Assembly: GCF_009649225.1 (NCBI RefSeq)
Contig: NZ_WJPP01000005.1
Coordinates: 134,001 to 198,000, forward strand
DNA: 64,000 nt
Source: Spiribacter salilacus
GTDB lineage: Bacteria; Pseudomonadota; Gammaproteobacteria; Nitrococcales; Nitrococcaceae
Direction: 5' to 3'
Position 1 is the stretch's first letter, and each line of letters opens with the position of its first letter. The notes under the pieces are model-generated. The model saw only the letters and a program-made list of their open reading frames with translations. It ran no database searches and was not told where the DNA came from. Shown piece after piece: positions 53,211-61,697 of the stretch. The position numbers were made by a program, and so were the translations under genes.

Positions 53211-54437
53211 TTAGGTACGAAACTTCAAGGTATCAAGTGGTGGGAAGAACCGCTCTGTCCCATATCCGTAACGTGACTCAAAACGGCTCATCTTTAGGAT
53301 GCGGTTAAGGTAACTTGTATACATTTCGGTAACGTCGAAATTCTGCGTGCTAACAAATTTACCGTGCATCGATCTCGAAAAATCGGTGAATTCACTGAAG
53401 GAGATTGTTCCTATAGGATCTTCACTGGATACACACACATCAGGACCACGAATCGTCGCCAAGAAATCGCTTGCCCCTTCGCTCAATTGCTGCACAATAT
53501 GCCGTCCTTGCCGTTCGGCTACGTCTAAATCGAAATCCAACGTGTCATCGATAGCCTGACGTTGCAAAATTGTCGGAATGTAGGAGCGCGAGGAAATACC
53601 TGCTTGCAAAAGATGGTCAACAAGTAATTGTGCGGCAGTAGTACGGCTGGATCCGTACATCGTTTGACCAGTAGCATCCTTGACCGAACCTACATCACCA
53701 ACGGGGTAACCCTCAGATATGACGATAACCGCACGACCCGCGTTGGCTAACTTATCATCGACCGCACCGATTAGCACGTCCAGTGGCTGAGGGTCTTCAG
53801 GCAACATTAACAATAGCGGAGCTTTCCTACTAGGATCAGCTATTCGGGCTGCGCCGGCAAGGAAACCTGTCTCCCGCCCAAAAGTCTGTGCGACTAGAAC
53901 CCTGTCGTGTGATGCTGCACCCGCGTTTTCAATATCAAGGAGTTTGGTGACTTTTGCCCAATGGTTAACACAGCTAGGAAATCCTGGCGTAAAAAAAACA
54001 TCTCGGCACTCTGGATCACCGAGATCGTTATCTACAGTCTTTGGCGCAGCAGCTACACGTACACTTTTACCAATCGCTGATGCGATTGCTCGAGTCTGTT
54101 TGATCGTCCCGTTGCCTCCAATGTTAATGAAAGCACCAATATCATACTGCTCGAATATATTCGCCAGTGCCTCTAACTCATAGCCGCTAAGAATCGACAT
54201 ACGCGCCGTACCTATAGACGCTGATCCTGGCGTTCGGCGAAGCATTTCAAGCTCTTCGTTGTTCAAGGAACTGAGATCCATTAAAGATCCATTTAATAGA
54301 CCGGTTATACCCGGAATACCGGCAAAAATTCGACCATAGGATTTCATTTCCACTGCCTGACGAATAATTCCAACAAGCGTTGCATTAATTACTGTCGTTG
54401 TTCCTCCCGACATAGTTACTAAAAGATTTTTTTTCAT
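53211..54437 (-). CDS. PfkA-superfamily sugar kinase of unknown substrate
   Basis: 408 residues. FINIGGNGTIKQTRAIA corresponds to the GGDGS metal loop, with Asp replaced by Asn. VAAAPKTVDNDLGDPE is the catalytic TIDND region with the PKT Lys typical of diphosphate-using enzymes. VLVAQTFGRETGFLAGAARI and VIVISEGYP match MGR and ISEG motifs, while IPTILQRQAIDD is a degenerate LGHIQRGG. Overall a divergent phosphofructokinase-type enzyme; fructose-6-phosphate is not assured. In a glycan cassette next to a nucleotidyltransferase it may phosphorylate an unusual sugar (inference). Confidence 0.78.
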   Translation of the reverse strand: MKKNLLVTMSGGTTTVINATLVGIIRQAVEMKSYGRIFAGIPGITGLLNGSLMDLSSLNNEELEMLRRTPGSASIGTARMSILSGYELEALANIFEQYDIGAFINIGGNGTIKQTRAIASAIGKSVRVAAAPKTVDNDLGDPECRDVFFTPGFPSCVNHWAKVTKLLDIENAGAASHDRVLVAQTFGRETGFLAGAARIADPSRKAPLLLMLPEDPQPLDVLIGAVDDKLANAGRAVIVISEGYPVGDVGSVKDATGQTMYGSSRTTAAQLLVDHLLQAGISSRSYIPTILQRQAIDDTLDFDLDVAERQGRHIVQQLSEGASDFLATIRGPDVCVSSEDPIGTISFSEFTDFSRSMHGKFVSTQNFDVTEMYTSYLNRILKMSRFESRYGYGTERFFPPLDTLKFRT

Positions 54438-54468
54438 TTTAGGAGGCCTCTACTTGTTGCAAACATAT

Positions 54469-55470
54469 TTAGCGTGAGAGACTCCATTTTTTATAAATTT
54501 TCCGCATGTATACCTTAACCCTATCTGGGAGACGTGCTGCAATTCTGTATAGAAGGCTCATATTGCGATCCGGCTTATTTCGACTTTTTATAAGCCGCTG
54601 ATGTAAGTGCTCTGATTCCTCTTTGTCGACAAAAGCCGAAGGATCATTAAATAGGGAGTCAACACCAAAATTCTTTAAGGCCAAATTGATCCAAGCAGGG
54701 TCATGGTCTTTTACGGGATAATAAATAATGTGGTAATCGATAAATCGCATCAAGCGAGGCTGAATTCTTATCTGCCTCGCACGGCGGCGAGCGATCATAG
54801 CAAGTGTCTGCTCTGGATTACGCCCCCCCTGTTTATAAAAAAAATAAATATCTTCAATTGCATTATGAGCCCAAAGTTTACCGAAATCTTCCCAAGTTCC
54901 AAAAGTCAAATGATCGCTTAACCATGCACTTGGTATAAATGGATTTTTAGATACAGTTAACGTGCCCGAGCAAAAGTCGAGCATTGAGACAAATGAATTT
55001 GTGATAATAAGGCAATCTGTGCGTATTCTTAACGCGTGAGTGAATGTTTTTCTATTTGGAAGTTGCTCTATATATCTATATAGTGCACTCATCGAATAAA
55101 ACATTCCCATCGTGGCATTAATTGATGAGTTCGAGCCCGTTTCTATACCAACCGTAGAACTGTAGAACTCCTCGGGCAAGGGAACGGCAGTTATGCAAGC
55201 AGAAACCTTAGGGTGTGCAAGCACAAGATCGATATCGGCAAGATTATCGCGATCACGACGCTTGTTGCCTAGGTCCTCTTTCCAGATCAGAGCAAAGATC
55301 TCAAAGTTCAAACCATCGAGAACCGATTCTAGTCGTTTTATGACTAGAGGAGCGTAGCGGATGGGCCCGGCCATCAAGACGGCAACCTTGTACTCCAGGT
55401 ATTTGCTTGAAACAGATAAGGGGGTCGTACCTTCAACTGGGGTCTGGGTCGAATTTTTGTCAAATTTCAT
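54469..55470 (-). CDS. WavE-like LPS synthesis protein
   Basis: 333 residues, AT-rich. YKVAVLMAGPIRYAPLVIKR, TGSNSSINATMGMFYSMSAL, ALRIRTDCLIITNSF and SAWLSDHLTFGTWEDFGKLW follow the layout of WavE-type LPS core proteins (the R-x-D 'RTD' acidic site and the W..SDHL..G motif). Presumed glycosyltransferase. First gene of the 55470 to 50152 cassette below the flippase; the ATG lies 13 bases from the flippase stop. Confidence 0.68.
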   Translation of the reverse strand: MKFDKNSTQTPVEGTTPLSVSSKYLEYKVAVLMAGPIRYAPLVIKRLESVLDGLNFEIFALIWKEDLGNKRRDRDNLADIDLVLAHPKVSACITAVPLPEEFYSSTVGIETGSNSSINATMGMFYSMSALYRYIEQLPNRKTFTHALRIRTDCLIITNSFVSMLDFCSGTLTVSKNPFIPSAWLSDHLTFGTWEDFGKLWAHNAIEDIYFFYKQGGRNPEQTLAMIARRRARQIRIQPRLMRFIDYHIIYYPVKDHDPAWINLALKNFGVDSLFNDPSAFVDKEESEHLHQRLIKSRNKPDRNMSLLYRIAARLPDRVKVYMRKIYKKWSLSR

Positions 55471-55483
55471 ATACGTACATTTT

Positions 55484-57283
55484 TCACTTTACTACGTAGC
55501 CTGTTACCGCCATCGCCCGAAACCGCTCATCTGCCTGCGTCAGTTCGTCAAAGGTCCCCTGCGCTTTCAGCTCACCTTTCTCCAGCAGGAAGATGGTGTC
55601 GCAGGCTTTTACAGTGCTTAGCCGATGAGCTATCAGGATGATGGTGATTTCATGCCCCAGGTTGTGCACCGCTTCCATCACCGCCTGTTCGGTCAGGTTG
55701 TCGAGCGCGCTGGTGGCCTCATCCAGAATCAAAACCTGTGGGTTGTGATACAGCGCTCTGGCAATGCCAATGCGCTGGCGCTGCCCGCCCGAGAGGCGCA
55801 CGCCACGCTCACCTACGGTGGTTTGATATTGCTGCGGCAATTCATTGGCCACGAACTCATGCAAGTTAGCAATTTTGGCGGCGCGCTCCACGGCGGCTTG
55901 GTCGATGTCTTTTTCTTGTAGGCCGAAGGCGATGTTGGCGGCCACCGTGTCGTCGGCCAAGTAAATCTGCTGCGGCACATAGCCTATAGCGCGCTGCCAG
56001 GCACGGCGGTTATGTTCAATGATGGCTTGGCCGTCTACTTCTAGTGTGCCTTCCTGCGCTTCAAGCAGGCCGAGGATCAAATCCACCGTGGTGGTTTTGC
56101 CGCTGCCGGTGGCGCCCACCAAGCCCACCGTGCTTTTGGCGGGGATGGTGAGGCTTAAATTCTTTAACGCCGGCTGCGGGGCGTTGGGGTAGGTGTATTG
56201 CACATCGTTCAGCGTGATCGCCTGGGTGAGCGGCATCGCCGCCTTCGCTTGATGCGGGTTGGCCGGCTGCAGGCTCATTAGGTCTTTATGCAGGGCATCA
56301 ATGGCCGGGCCCGCAAAGCGCAGCTGGGTGACCGCGCCATAGATCTGTTGCAGGGCGGGCATCAGGCGATAGCCGGCAAAGGCATAGAGCGCGATGATGG
56401 GCAGGGCGCTGGCAAAGCTGCCGCTTTGCGCCATCAGATACAACACCACCAACAGCATGCCGCCAAAGGCAATGGCCTCTAGCGCAAAGCGCGGCAGTTG
56501 GCTAATCACCTGTGCAGAGGCCTGATGCCGAGCATAAGTGCGTGCAGGGTCAGAAAACCGATCGATATAGGCCTGCTCCAGCCCCGCCACTTTGATTTCT
56601 TTCGGTGCACCAAAGGCCTCGCTGACGGCGGTAAAGCGCCACCGATTGGCCTTCACTCGTTCCTGGCCAATACGCGTTAAAAACCCGCGGGTGATCTTAA
56701 AGACGAGCGCATAGGCCGCGGTCAGCGTCAGCCCCACCACCAAGGCAAGCTTGGGGTCAATAAAAACTAATAACGTGAGCAACGATAAGGCAACGGCACC
56801 GTGCGCGATGATGTGCATCATGGGTGTGATGCCACCGCCAATGACCTCATTGACTTCGGAGAGAATAGTTTTACCCAAATCCGCACTATGCCGGCTCAAA
56901 AACCAGCTATAGGGCTGGTGCAGGTAGCCTTCTACTAGGCGCTTGCCGATGCTGTATTCGCGCATCAGGGTAAAGCGCAGTTGCGCGTAGGTGGTAAGCG
57001 CCTTGAACGCCAGCGAGACCACCAGCAGCACAAACACCATAATGCCGAGCAAAAAGAGAAACTGATCGGTGGTGGTCACACCAATCGCGCCGGCCGCAGT
57101 AAAGGCAGTGTTAAGGATGGCGTTGGTCTGCACCAGCTCTGGGTTTGCCAGCACGCCCATAAACGGCATAATCGAGGCCACCCCAATCATATCCAGCAGC
57201 GCCATGGTCAAAATCATGCATAGCAGCAGCACCCCGCGCTTGCGCTCATGCGGGGTGAGGAGGGCTAGGAGTTTTTTAAGCAT
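55484..57283 (-). CDS. pglK: PglK-like ABC flippase for lipid-linked glycan
   Basis: 599 residues. Six N-terminal helices, then an ATPase: VGLVGATGSGKTTTVDLILG (Walker A), IGYVPQQIYLADDTVAANIA (Q-loop), GERGVRLSGGQRQRIGIARA (signature), VLILDEATSALDNL (Walker B) and IILIAHRLSTV (H-loop). PHERKRGVLLLCMILTMALL and the DMIGVASIMPFMGVL start are typical of PglK/WlaB, which flips undecaprenyl-diphosphate oligosaccharides using ATP. No Wzx-type flippase is visible in the window, so it is the natural candidate for translocation. Follows HepT by 10 bases. Confidence 0.85.
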   Translation of the reverse strand: MLKKLLALLTPHERKRGVLLLCMILTMALLDMIGVASIMPFMGVLANPELVQTNAILNTAFTAAGAIGVTTTDQFLFLLGIMVFVLLVVSLAFKALTTYAQLRFTLMREYSIGKRLVEGYLHQPYSWFLSRHSADLGKTILSEVNEVIGGGITPMMHIIAHGAVALSLLTLLVFIDPKLALVVGLTLTAAYALVFKITRGFLTRIGQERVKANRWRFTAVSEAFGAPKEIKVAGLEQAYIDRFSDPARTYARHQASAQVISQLPRFALEAIAFGGMLLVVLYLMAQSGSFASALPIIALYAFAGYRLMPALQQIYGAVTQLRFAGPAIDALHKDLMSLQPANPHQAKAAMPLTQAITLNDVQYTYPNAPQPALKNLSLTIPAKSTVGLVGATGSGKTTTVDLILGLLEAQEGTLEVDGQAIIEHNRRAWQRAIGYVPQQIYLADDTVAANIAFGLQEKDIDQAAVERAAKIANLHEFVANELPQQYQTTVGERGVRLSGGQRQRIGIARALYHNPQVLILDEATSALDNLTEQAVMEAVHNLGHEITIILIAHRLSTVKACDTIFLLEKGELKAQGTFDELTQADERFRAMAVTGYVVK

Positions 57284-57293
57284 GGAGTAGGGA

Positions 57294-57785
57294 TTAACTT
57301 TCGGAATCTAACCAGCCGCGTGCACGCAAGTCGTCGAGGAGACTTTCCACCACGGCGCTCAATGTAGGCACAAATTCATGGCCTGCTTGAAGCGCGTCTG
57401 CCAGTGTTGCCGCGTCCTCGATGTATTCATGCACCATCTGGTTGCGCAGCTTGCGCATCGTTAGCCATGCATCAGCTGACGGAATCAATTGCAGCTTCTC
57501 CGCCCGATCAAGATTATCAATCACAGCCCCGGTGTGTTCGCCCACTGCTTCGAGGTAAACAGGCAGAAGCTTGTCGCCCAAGGTGTCCTGAAGGCGCCCA
57601 AATCGACTCACAAAGGCCTCGACACGCTCAGACTCATCGATACTATCCGCTAATGCGGCGGCACGCTCTGGCGTGAAAGGCCTGCTAAAGACGCGTTGGT
57701 CCGTTGTGGTCAGGTGCTCTTGCTCACGCTGGACGACGCGACTAAGAAATTGCAGGCGATCGAGCTGCTCAGAATCCCTATTCAA
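57294..57785 (-). CDS. hepT: HEPN toxin of HepT/MntA type VII system
   Basis: 163 residues, all helical. RKLRNQMVHEYIED carries R114-X4-H119-X-Y121, the RX4HXY active site of HepT RNases that is AMPylated at Tyr by the partner. The preceding DNLDRAEKLQLIPSADAW helix agrees with the family. ATG overlaps the MntA stop. It lies within the operon between the EPS regulator and the flippase, so readthrough probably co-expresses it with the glycan genes. Confidence 0.86.
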   Translation of the reverse strand: MNRDSEQLDRLQFLSRVVQREQEHLTTTDQRVFSRPFTPERAAALADSIDESERVEAFVSRFGRLQDTLGDKLLPVYLEAVGEHTGAVIDNLDRAEKLQLIPSADAWLTMRKLRNQMVHEYIEDAATLADALQAGHEFVPTLSAVVESLLDDLRARGWLDSES

Positions 57786-58081
57786 AGCAGCTGCCCCTGC
57801 TGCTCGGCAACCCGATGGACGGCTTGCCGAGTCAAATTAGGAGCAGACAGTAGGACATCAACGCGACGGCCGCCTAGGCTGCGGCTGATCAATGCCGATA
57901 GCCTTGCAGAAAGCAGTGCCGGGCGCTCAACTGGATTATCTAGCTCTATCAGCAGATCTACATCGCCACCACGCCTCGAGTCATCTAGCCGTGAGCCAAA
58001 CAGCCGCACACGCGCAGTGGAGCCGCACTCGCGGCGCACCACTTCACGGATTGCTTGCATGTGTTTCGGACTTATACGCAT
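57782..58081 (-). CDS. mntA: MntA-type nucleotidyltransferase antitoxin
   Basis: 99 residues from MRISPKHM at 58081. VRLFGSRLDDSRRGGDVDLLIE gives the GSX10DXD motif (G29-S30, D40, D42) of minimal nucleotidyltransferases; VRREC before it and the SRSLGGRRVDVLL strand complete the fold. MntA AMPylates the HepT tyrosine and so silences it. Overlap with hepT by 4 bases. Confidence 0.85.
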   Translation of the reverse strand: MRISPKHMQAIREVVRRECGSTARVRLFGSRLDDSRRGGDVDLLIELDNPVERPALLSARLSALISRSLGGRRVDVLLSAPNLTRQAVHRVAEQQGQLL

Positions 58082-58132
58082 GGGTTTGTTGATAGGCCCA
58101 ACCAATCGCACTCCTGAGGCAGCTGCAGCCCC

Positions 58133-58474
58133 TTAGTTTTGCCTCACTTTAGCCCGCAACTCCTCGATCTCTCTCTGCAGCGCCTCGTACTCCGCCTCCT
58201 TACGCCGCAGGAAGTGCCAGGTCATGCGGGTTTTTTCTTCAATGCCTTGAGGCGTGAGCAGGTAGGCGTATTTGAGCTTTTTGGGGTTTTGCTGAAAGTT
58301 CTGCAGCTTCACCAGCCCCTTATCAATCAGCGCGCGCAGGCAGTAATTTGTTTTTCCCAGGCTCACGCCCAGCTCAACAGCTAACGCGCGCTGCGTCAGA
58401 TTCGGGTCTGACTCCAGCGCCTCAAGCGCTTTAAGCGCAAGCGCTTCATCGAGGGAGGGGTTAGCTTTGGTCAC
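58133..58474 (-). CDS. MarR-family EPS-associated transcriptional regulator
   Basis: 113 residues from a GTG at 58474. LTQRALAVELGVSLGKTNYC is the winged helix-turn-helix, followed by LRALIDKGLVKLQNFQ, YLLTPQGIEEKTRMTWHFLR and a coiled-coil tail (EAEYEALQREIEELRAKV). This exact arrangement is the MarR_EPS family found at the head of exopolysaccharide loci. An ops site and a 20-base palindrome lie just upstream, so it is probably autoregulated and transcribed with the downstream genes (MntA/HepT, flippase, cassette). Confidence 0.88.
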   Translation of the reverse strand: MTKANPSLDEALALKALEALESDPNLTQRALAVELGVSLGKTNYCLRALIDKGLVKLQNFQQNPKKLKYAYLLTPQGIEEKTRMTWHFLRRKEAEYEALQREIEELRAKVRQN

Positions 58475-58503
58475 GGTTTTTAGGGGTCTTTAGGCGTATT
58501 CAG

Positions 58504-58516
58504 GCACGCTACCGCC
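58504..58516 (-). promoter_or_regulatory. ops element (RfaH recruitment site)
   Basis: The minus strand reads GGCGGTAGCGTGC, a full match to the ops core known from enterobacterial LPS, capsule and hemolysin operons. It lies 30 bases before the GTG of the MarR-EPS gene, in the expected leader position. RfaH bound here would suppress Rho and polarity through the long minus-strand operon. Confidence 0.85.
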
Positions 58517-58535
58517 GAGCCGCGTTCGTGCAAAT

Positions 58536-58555
58536 TTTGAACGAGCTTGTTCAAA
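58536..58555 (-). promoter_or_regulatory. 20-base operator-like palindrome and promoter
   Basis: TTTGAACGAGCTTGTTCAAA is an inverted repeat with one mismatch between half-sites, fitting a MarR dimer. On the minus strand TTCACA and CAAAAT are separated by 17 bases over the same stretch, giving a plausible -35/-10 pair that the operator would block. Confidence 0.7.
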
Positions 58556-58580
58556 GTGTGAACTAGATCACAGGGTTGGG

Positions 58581-59087
58581 TCAATGAGTGGGCGATGGCA
58601 GCATGACTGCTATGGGCAACATAAGCGTCATTTCGTTGGTTGGCGAGTCATAGAACCCGTGTTTCACATAAAAGGATCGAGCCTGCTCATCAAGTGCGTG
58701 CACCAGTATTGCTCTAATGCCGATATGCTCCGCGGCGGCATACACTCGGCAAAACGCATCTTTCAAAAGACCCCGTCCAATCCCTTTGCCGCTGTAATTC
58801 AGATCAACCGCTAATCGGGCGAGCAAAACCACAGGCACCGGATCTGGCGCGTTTCGACTTACCTTACTGGCAGCTTCCGCACGGCTTACTGACCCTGAAG
58901 CTAGCGCGTAGTAACCAATCACTCGCTGGTTATCGTCGCACACAACAAATGTGCGAGCTGCCGCGCCCAACTTTGTGGCCTTTAAAGCGCGTTTTTTTAA
59001 CCAATCATTCAGTGAGACATGGCCGCAATCGAAATCTTCGAGCAAATGCTCGTCGCCCAATAACGCCGGCGCTTGAATCACTCCCAC
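58581..59087 (-). CDS. GNAT acetyltransferase toxin (AtaT/TacT-like)
   Basis: 168 residues. CGHVSLNDWLKKRALKATKL, YYALASGSVSRAEA, LLARLAVDLNYSGKGIGRGL (acetyl-CoA-binding R/Q-x-x-G-x-G/A loop) and VHALDEQARSFYVKHGFYDS are the typical GNAT blocks of tRNA-acetylating toxins. It overlaps a DUF1778 antitoxin by 10 bases. Distinguished from metabolic GNATs by size and partner. Confidence 0.88.
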   Translation of the reverse strand: MGVIQAPALLGDEHLLEDFDCGHVSLNDWLKKRALKATKLGAAARTFVVCDDNQRVIGYYALASGSVSRAEAASKVSRNAPDPVPVVLLARLAVDLNYSGKGIGRGLLKDAFCRVYAAAEHIGIRAILVHALDEQARSFYVKHGFYDSPTNEMTLMLPIAVMLPSPTH

Positions 59088-59344
59088 GGAGCCTTATGCT
59101 CCAGTACCTTTTGTACCCGCGGGTTGGTTGTGGGCGGTGCATCGAGTGCATCAACAAAGGCTTGGTAACGTTCTGGAGACACTAGAATCAGCGACTGCTC
59201 CAGAATGACTTCTTCAGCCCGTTGCACGGCGGCTTCCAACACAAACTCTGTTCGATTTCTGTGCGTTAGCTTCGCGGCACGATCAATCAAACTACGAACC
59301 TGCGGCTCGGCTTTCATATTCATGGCAACAGATTGCGTCATCAC
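59078..59344 (-). CDS. DUF1778 ribbon-helix-helix antitoxin
   Basis: 88 residues. MNMKAEPQVRSLIDRAAKLT and HRNRTEFVLEAAVQRAEEVI form the RHH domain of DUF1778/TacA antitoxins, and the tail SPERYQAFVDALDAPPTTNP binds the GNAT toxin. Possible starts at 59344, 59341 and 59323. Complete TA pair between the EPS regulator and the WecA-WaaL gene. Confidence 0.88.
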   Translation of the reverse strand: MMTQSVAMNMKAEPQVRSLIDRAAKLTHRNRTEFVLEAAVQRAEEVILEQSLILVSPERYQAFVDALDAPPTTNPRVQKVLEHKAPWE

Positions 59345-59384
59345 GCACCTCTTTTATCATCGAGTAGGCGTCATTATCGTGTAT

Positions 59385-61697
59385 CTAACGTGTATCCACA
59401 ACCCCCGCCACGCCAACGGCTAACACCGCGGTTACTAACACCGCGCCCAGCGGGCCGGAGACCACGGGTGTGAGCAGCATCAGTGCCACTACCACTCCCA
59501 GCAGGCCTTGTGCGGCCAGTGTATTCACCGGGCGCCAGCGCTGTTGGACCACGGTTTTCTGCAGGCCGGCGGCCAGTAAACCCAAGATGGCCACATACAG
59601 GGCAAGCGCGAACAATCCACCAATTTGGGTCAGCGCCAAATAGGCGGATTGCGGTGAGTCGTGTGGCAGGGCGGCATCGCCAAAGCCGGCTAGCGGCCGC
59701 TCGGCAATGCGCACAAGGCCCTCATGCCAAGTGTCAATGCGACTGGCTAGGGCGGGATGGCGCTTGGCGGCCAGTTCTGGCTCGCCGCCCACATACAGCA
59801 AGGCCGATTGCACCGGGCCCAGATACTGCGTGGCCAGGCTTTGGCTATTGGGTTTAAACACACCGGCCACGGCAATCGACAGCACCGCCAAGAGCCCCAC
59901 GCTTATCAGCAGGTTCAGCGCGTATCGCCGCGTAATGCCCGGCGTAAAAAAGGCCGCCAACAGCATAACAATCAGCCCGGCTAGCGCTGCGGCCATGGCC
60001 GTTTGTAATTGCATTGCCACCAGCAGCATAAGCATGATGACCGTAAGCAGCATGGCCACCCCAAGGGCGGCGCGGGCCCGCCAGCGCTGCCTAAACTGAC
60101 CCAACCCCACCGCCACAATGGCCACCAAGGGCATGAGCACCAGCGCCAGCAGCAGACCGCTGGTTCGCGCATCACCCCAGTAGCCTTTATTGCGAATAAA
60201 TCCGGCCTCTAGCATCTGCCAATTGGCGCCATGCAGCCAGGCCAACAAAATACCCAGCAGCAACACGGCAAATAACCCCGCCGCGTGATGGCGCACCCGG
60301 GTAAACCACCAGCCCAGCGGCAGGGCAAACACACCAGACATGCCCATCATCGGCAGCCACAGCGACCACACCGGATCAGGCCGCAGCGCAATCGCCAAAC
60401 TCACCCACGCTGATAAGCCCAGCACCACCCACGTCAGCGGCAGGCGGCGCAGGTCTTGGGCCATTTTTTGCGCGCAGCCCGCCGTGGCTAAAATGAGCAG
60501 CGCACCGGCACCGGCCACCACGGCATCTGCCCCAAACGGCAACGCGGCCATTGCCAAATACAGCGCGAGTAGCGCAACGCGGTCTGCCCCCGTAGACGCT
60601 TGTGCACGGCCCGCCGCCCAGCCGCGCAGGCGCTTAAGCGCACGGGTGCTGCGCCAGGCGTATCGCACAAACAGATAATGCGCGGCCGCCACGATAAGCA
60701 AGGTCGTGGCCAGCAGCACGTCGGGCACGCCAATGGCCGACCCCACTACGCCAATCGCCCCTAATGCCGCGGTTACTGCGATGAGCAACGCTGCCGACTG
60801 CCCCGGCGTAAACCCCGCCCGCTCCAGCACATGATGTAGATGCGCGCGGTCAGCCCGAAAGGGGCTTTGGCCACGCATAACTCGGCGAATACACAGGCTT
60901 AGCGTATCGAGCACCGGTAGCACCACCACCCAGGCAATGCCCCAAGGCGAGACCACGCGATCGGGATGCTGCGAGATCGTCATGGCCAGCCAAATTACCA
61001 CCAGGCCCAGCCCCAGGCTGCCGGCATCGCCCAAAAACACACTCGCGCGACGCCGCAGCGGGCTACGCAGGTTATGCACCAAAAAGCCCAGCACCGCGGC
61101 GGCTAGGATGAGGGCAATTTGCACAGCCGTTATGGCGTCTGCCAGCAGCGCGGCCACCGCCAGCCAGCCGAGCATGGCAAAGACCGTGCCGCCGGCCACG
61201 CCATCAACGCCGTCCATCATGTTGACGGCGTTCACAAAGCCGACAATACCCATCAGCGTAATCGGCACTGCCAGCAGGCCCAGCGCCATCGGCGTGCCCC
61301 CGGGCCAATACCCCAGATCATAGAGCACCACCCCGCCGCCGCCGATCAGCAGCCCCGCGCAAACCAGCTGCACCGTAAGCCGCGGCCCTACCGACAGCCC
61401 CCGCTGATCATCCACCGCCCCCGCGCCGAGCAGCAGCAGCAAAGACACCCACAATGGCCAGTGGGTGGTGGCCGGGATTAGGCTTGTGGGCGCCATCAGG
61501 GCCAGCGTGAGGAAAAAAGCGAGGAATAGCCCCAGGCCACCGATGGTGGGCGTGGGCTTTTCGTGGGTTTTACGACCGCCCGGTCGGTCCACAAACCCCC
61601 ACCGCTGCGCCGGGCGCCGCAGCGCCTTGATGCCCGCCGCCGAGAGCACAAAGGCAACCAGCAGCGCGGGCGCTAGAGATTGCCAAAGCGGCGTCAT
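59385..61697 (-). CDS. Fusion: WecA-like glycosyl-1-phosphate transferase + O-antigen-ligase-like domain
   Basis: 770 residues in one frame. Residues 1-355: RKTHEKPTPTIGGLGLFLA, VNAVNMMDGVDGVAGGTVF (DGVDG), FLGDAGSLGLGLVVI and FRADRAHLHHVLERAGF, the motifs of WecA/TagO/MraY-type initiating enzymes. Residues ~370-770: about ten further helices with GLGQFRQRWRARAALGVAML, a large loop ending GFGDAALPHDSPQSAYLALT, as in the WaaL/PglL/Wzy_C ligase family. The protein would both start lipid-linked glycan synthesis in the cytoplasm and act at its end in the periplasm. TAATG overlap with Wzz upstream. Confidence 0.8.
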   Translation of the reverse strand: MTPLWQSLAPALLVAFVLSAAGIKALRRPAQRWGFVDRPGGRKTHEKPTPTIGGLGLFLAFFLTLALMAPTSLIPATTHWPLWVSLLLLLGAGAVDDQRGLSVGPRLTVQLVCAGLLIGGGGVVLYDLGYWPGGTPMALGLLAVPITLMGIVGFVNAVNMMDGVDGVAGGTVFAMLGWLAVAALLADAITAVQIALILAAAVLGFLVHNLRSPLRRRASVFLGDAGSLGLGLVVIWLAMTISQHPDRVVSPWGIAWVVVLPVLDTLSLCIRRVMRGQSPFRADRAHLHHVLERAGFTPGQSAALLIAVTAALGAIGVVGSAIGVPDVLLATTLLIVAAAHYLFVRYAWRSTRALKRLRGWAAGRAQASTGADRVALLALYLAMAALPFGADAVVAGAGALLILATAGCAQKMAQDLRRLPLTWVVLGLSAWVSLAIALRPDPVWSLWLPMMGMSGVFALPLGWWFTRVRHHAAGLFAVLLLGILLAWLHGANWQMLEAGFIRNKGYWGDARTSGLLLALVLMPLVAIVAVGLGQFRQRWRARAALGVAMLLTVIMLMLLVAMQLQTAMAAALAGLIVMLLAAFFTPGITRRYALNLLISVGLLAVLSIAVAGVFKPNSQSLATQYLGPVQSALLYVGGEPELAAKRHPALASRIDTWHEGLVRIAERPLAGFGDAALPHDSPQSAYLALTQIGGLFALALYVAILGLLAAGLQKTVVQQRWRPVNTLAAQGLLGVVVALMLLTPVVSGPLGAVLVTAVLAVGVAGVVDTR

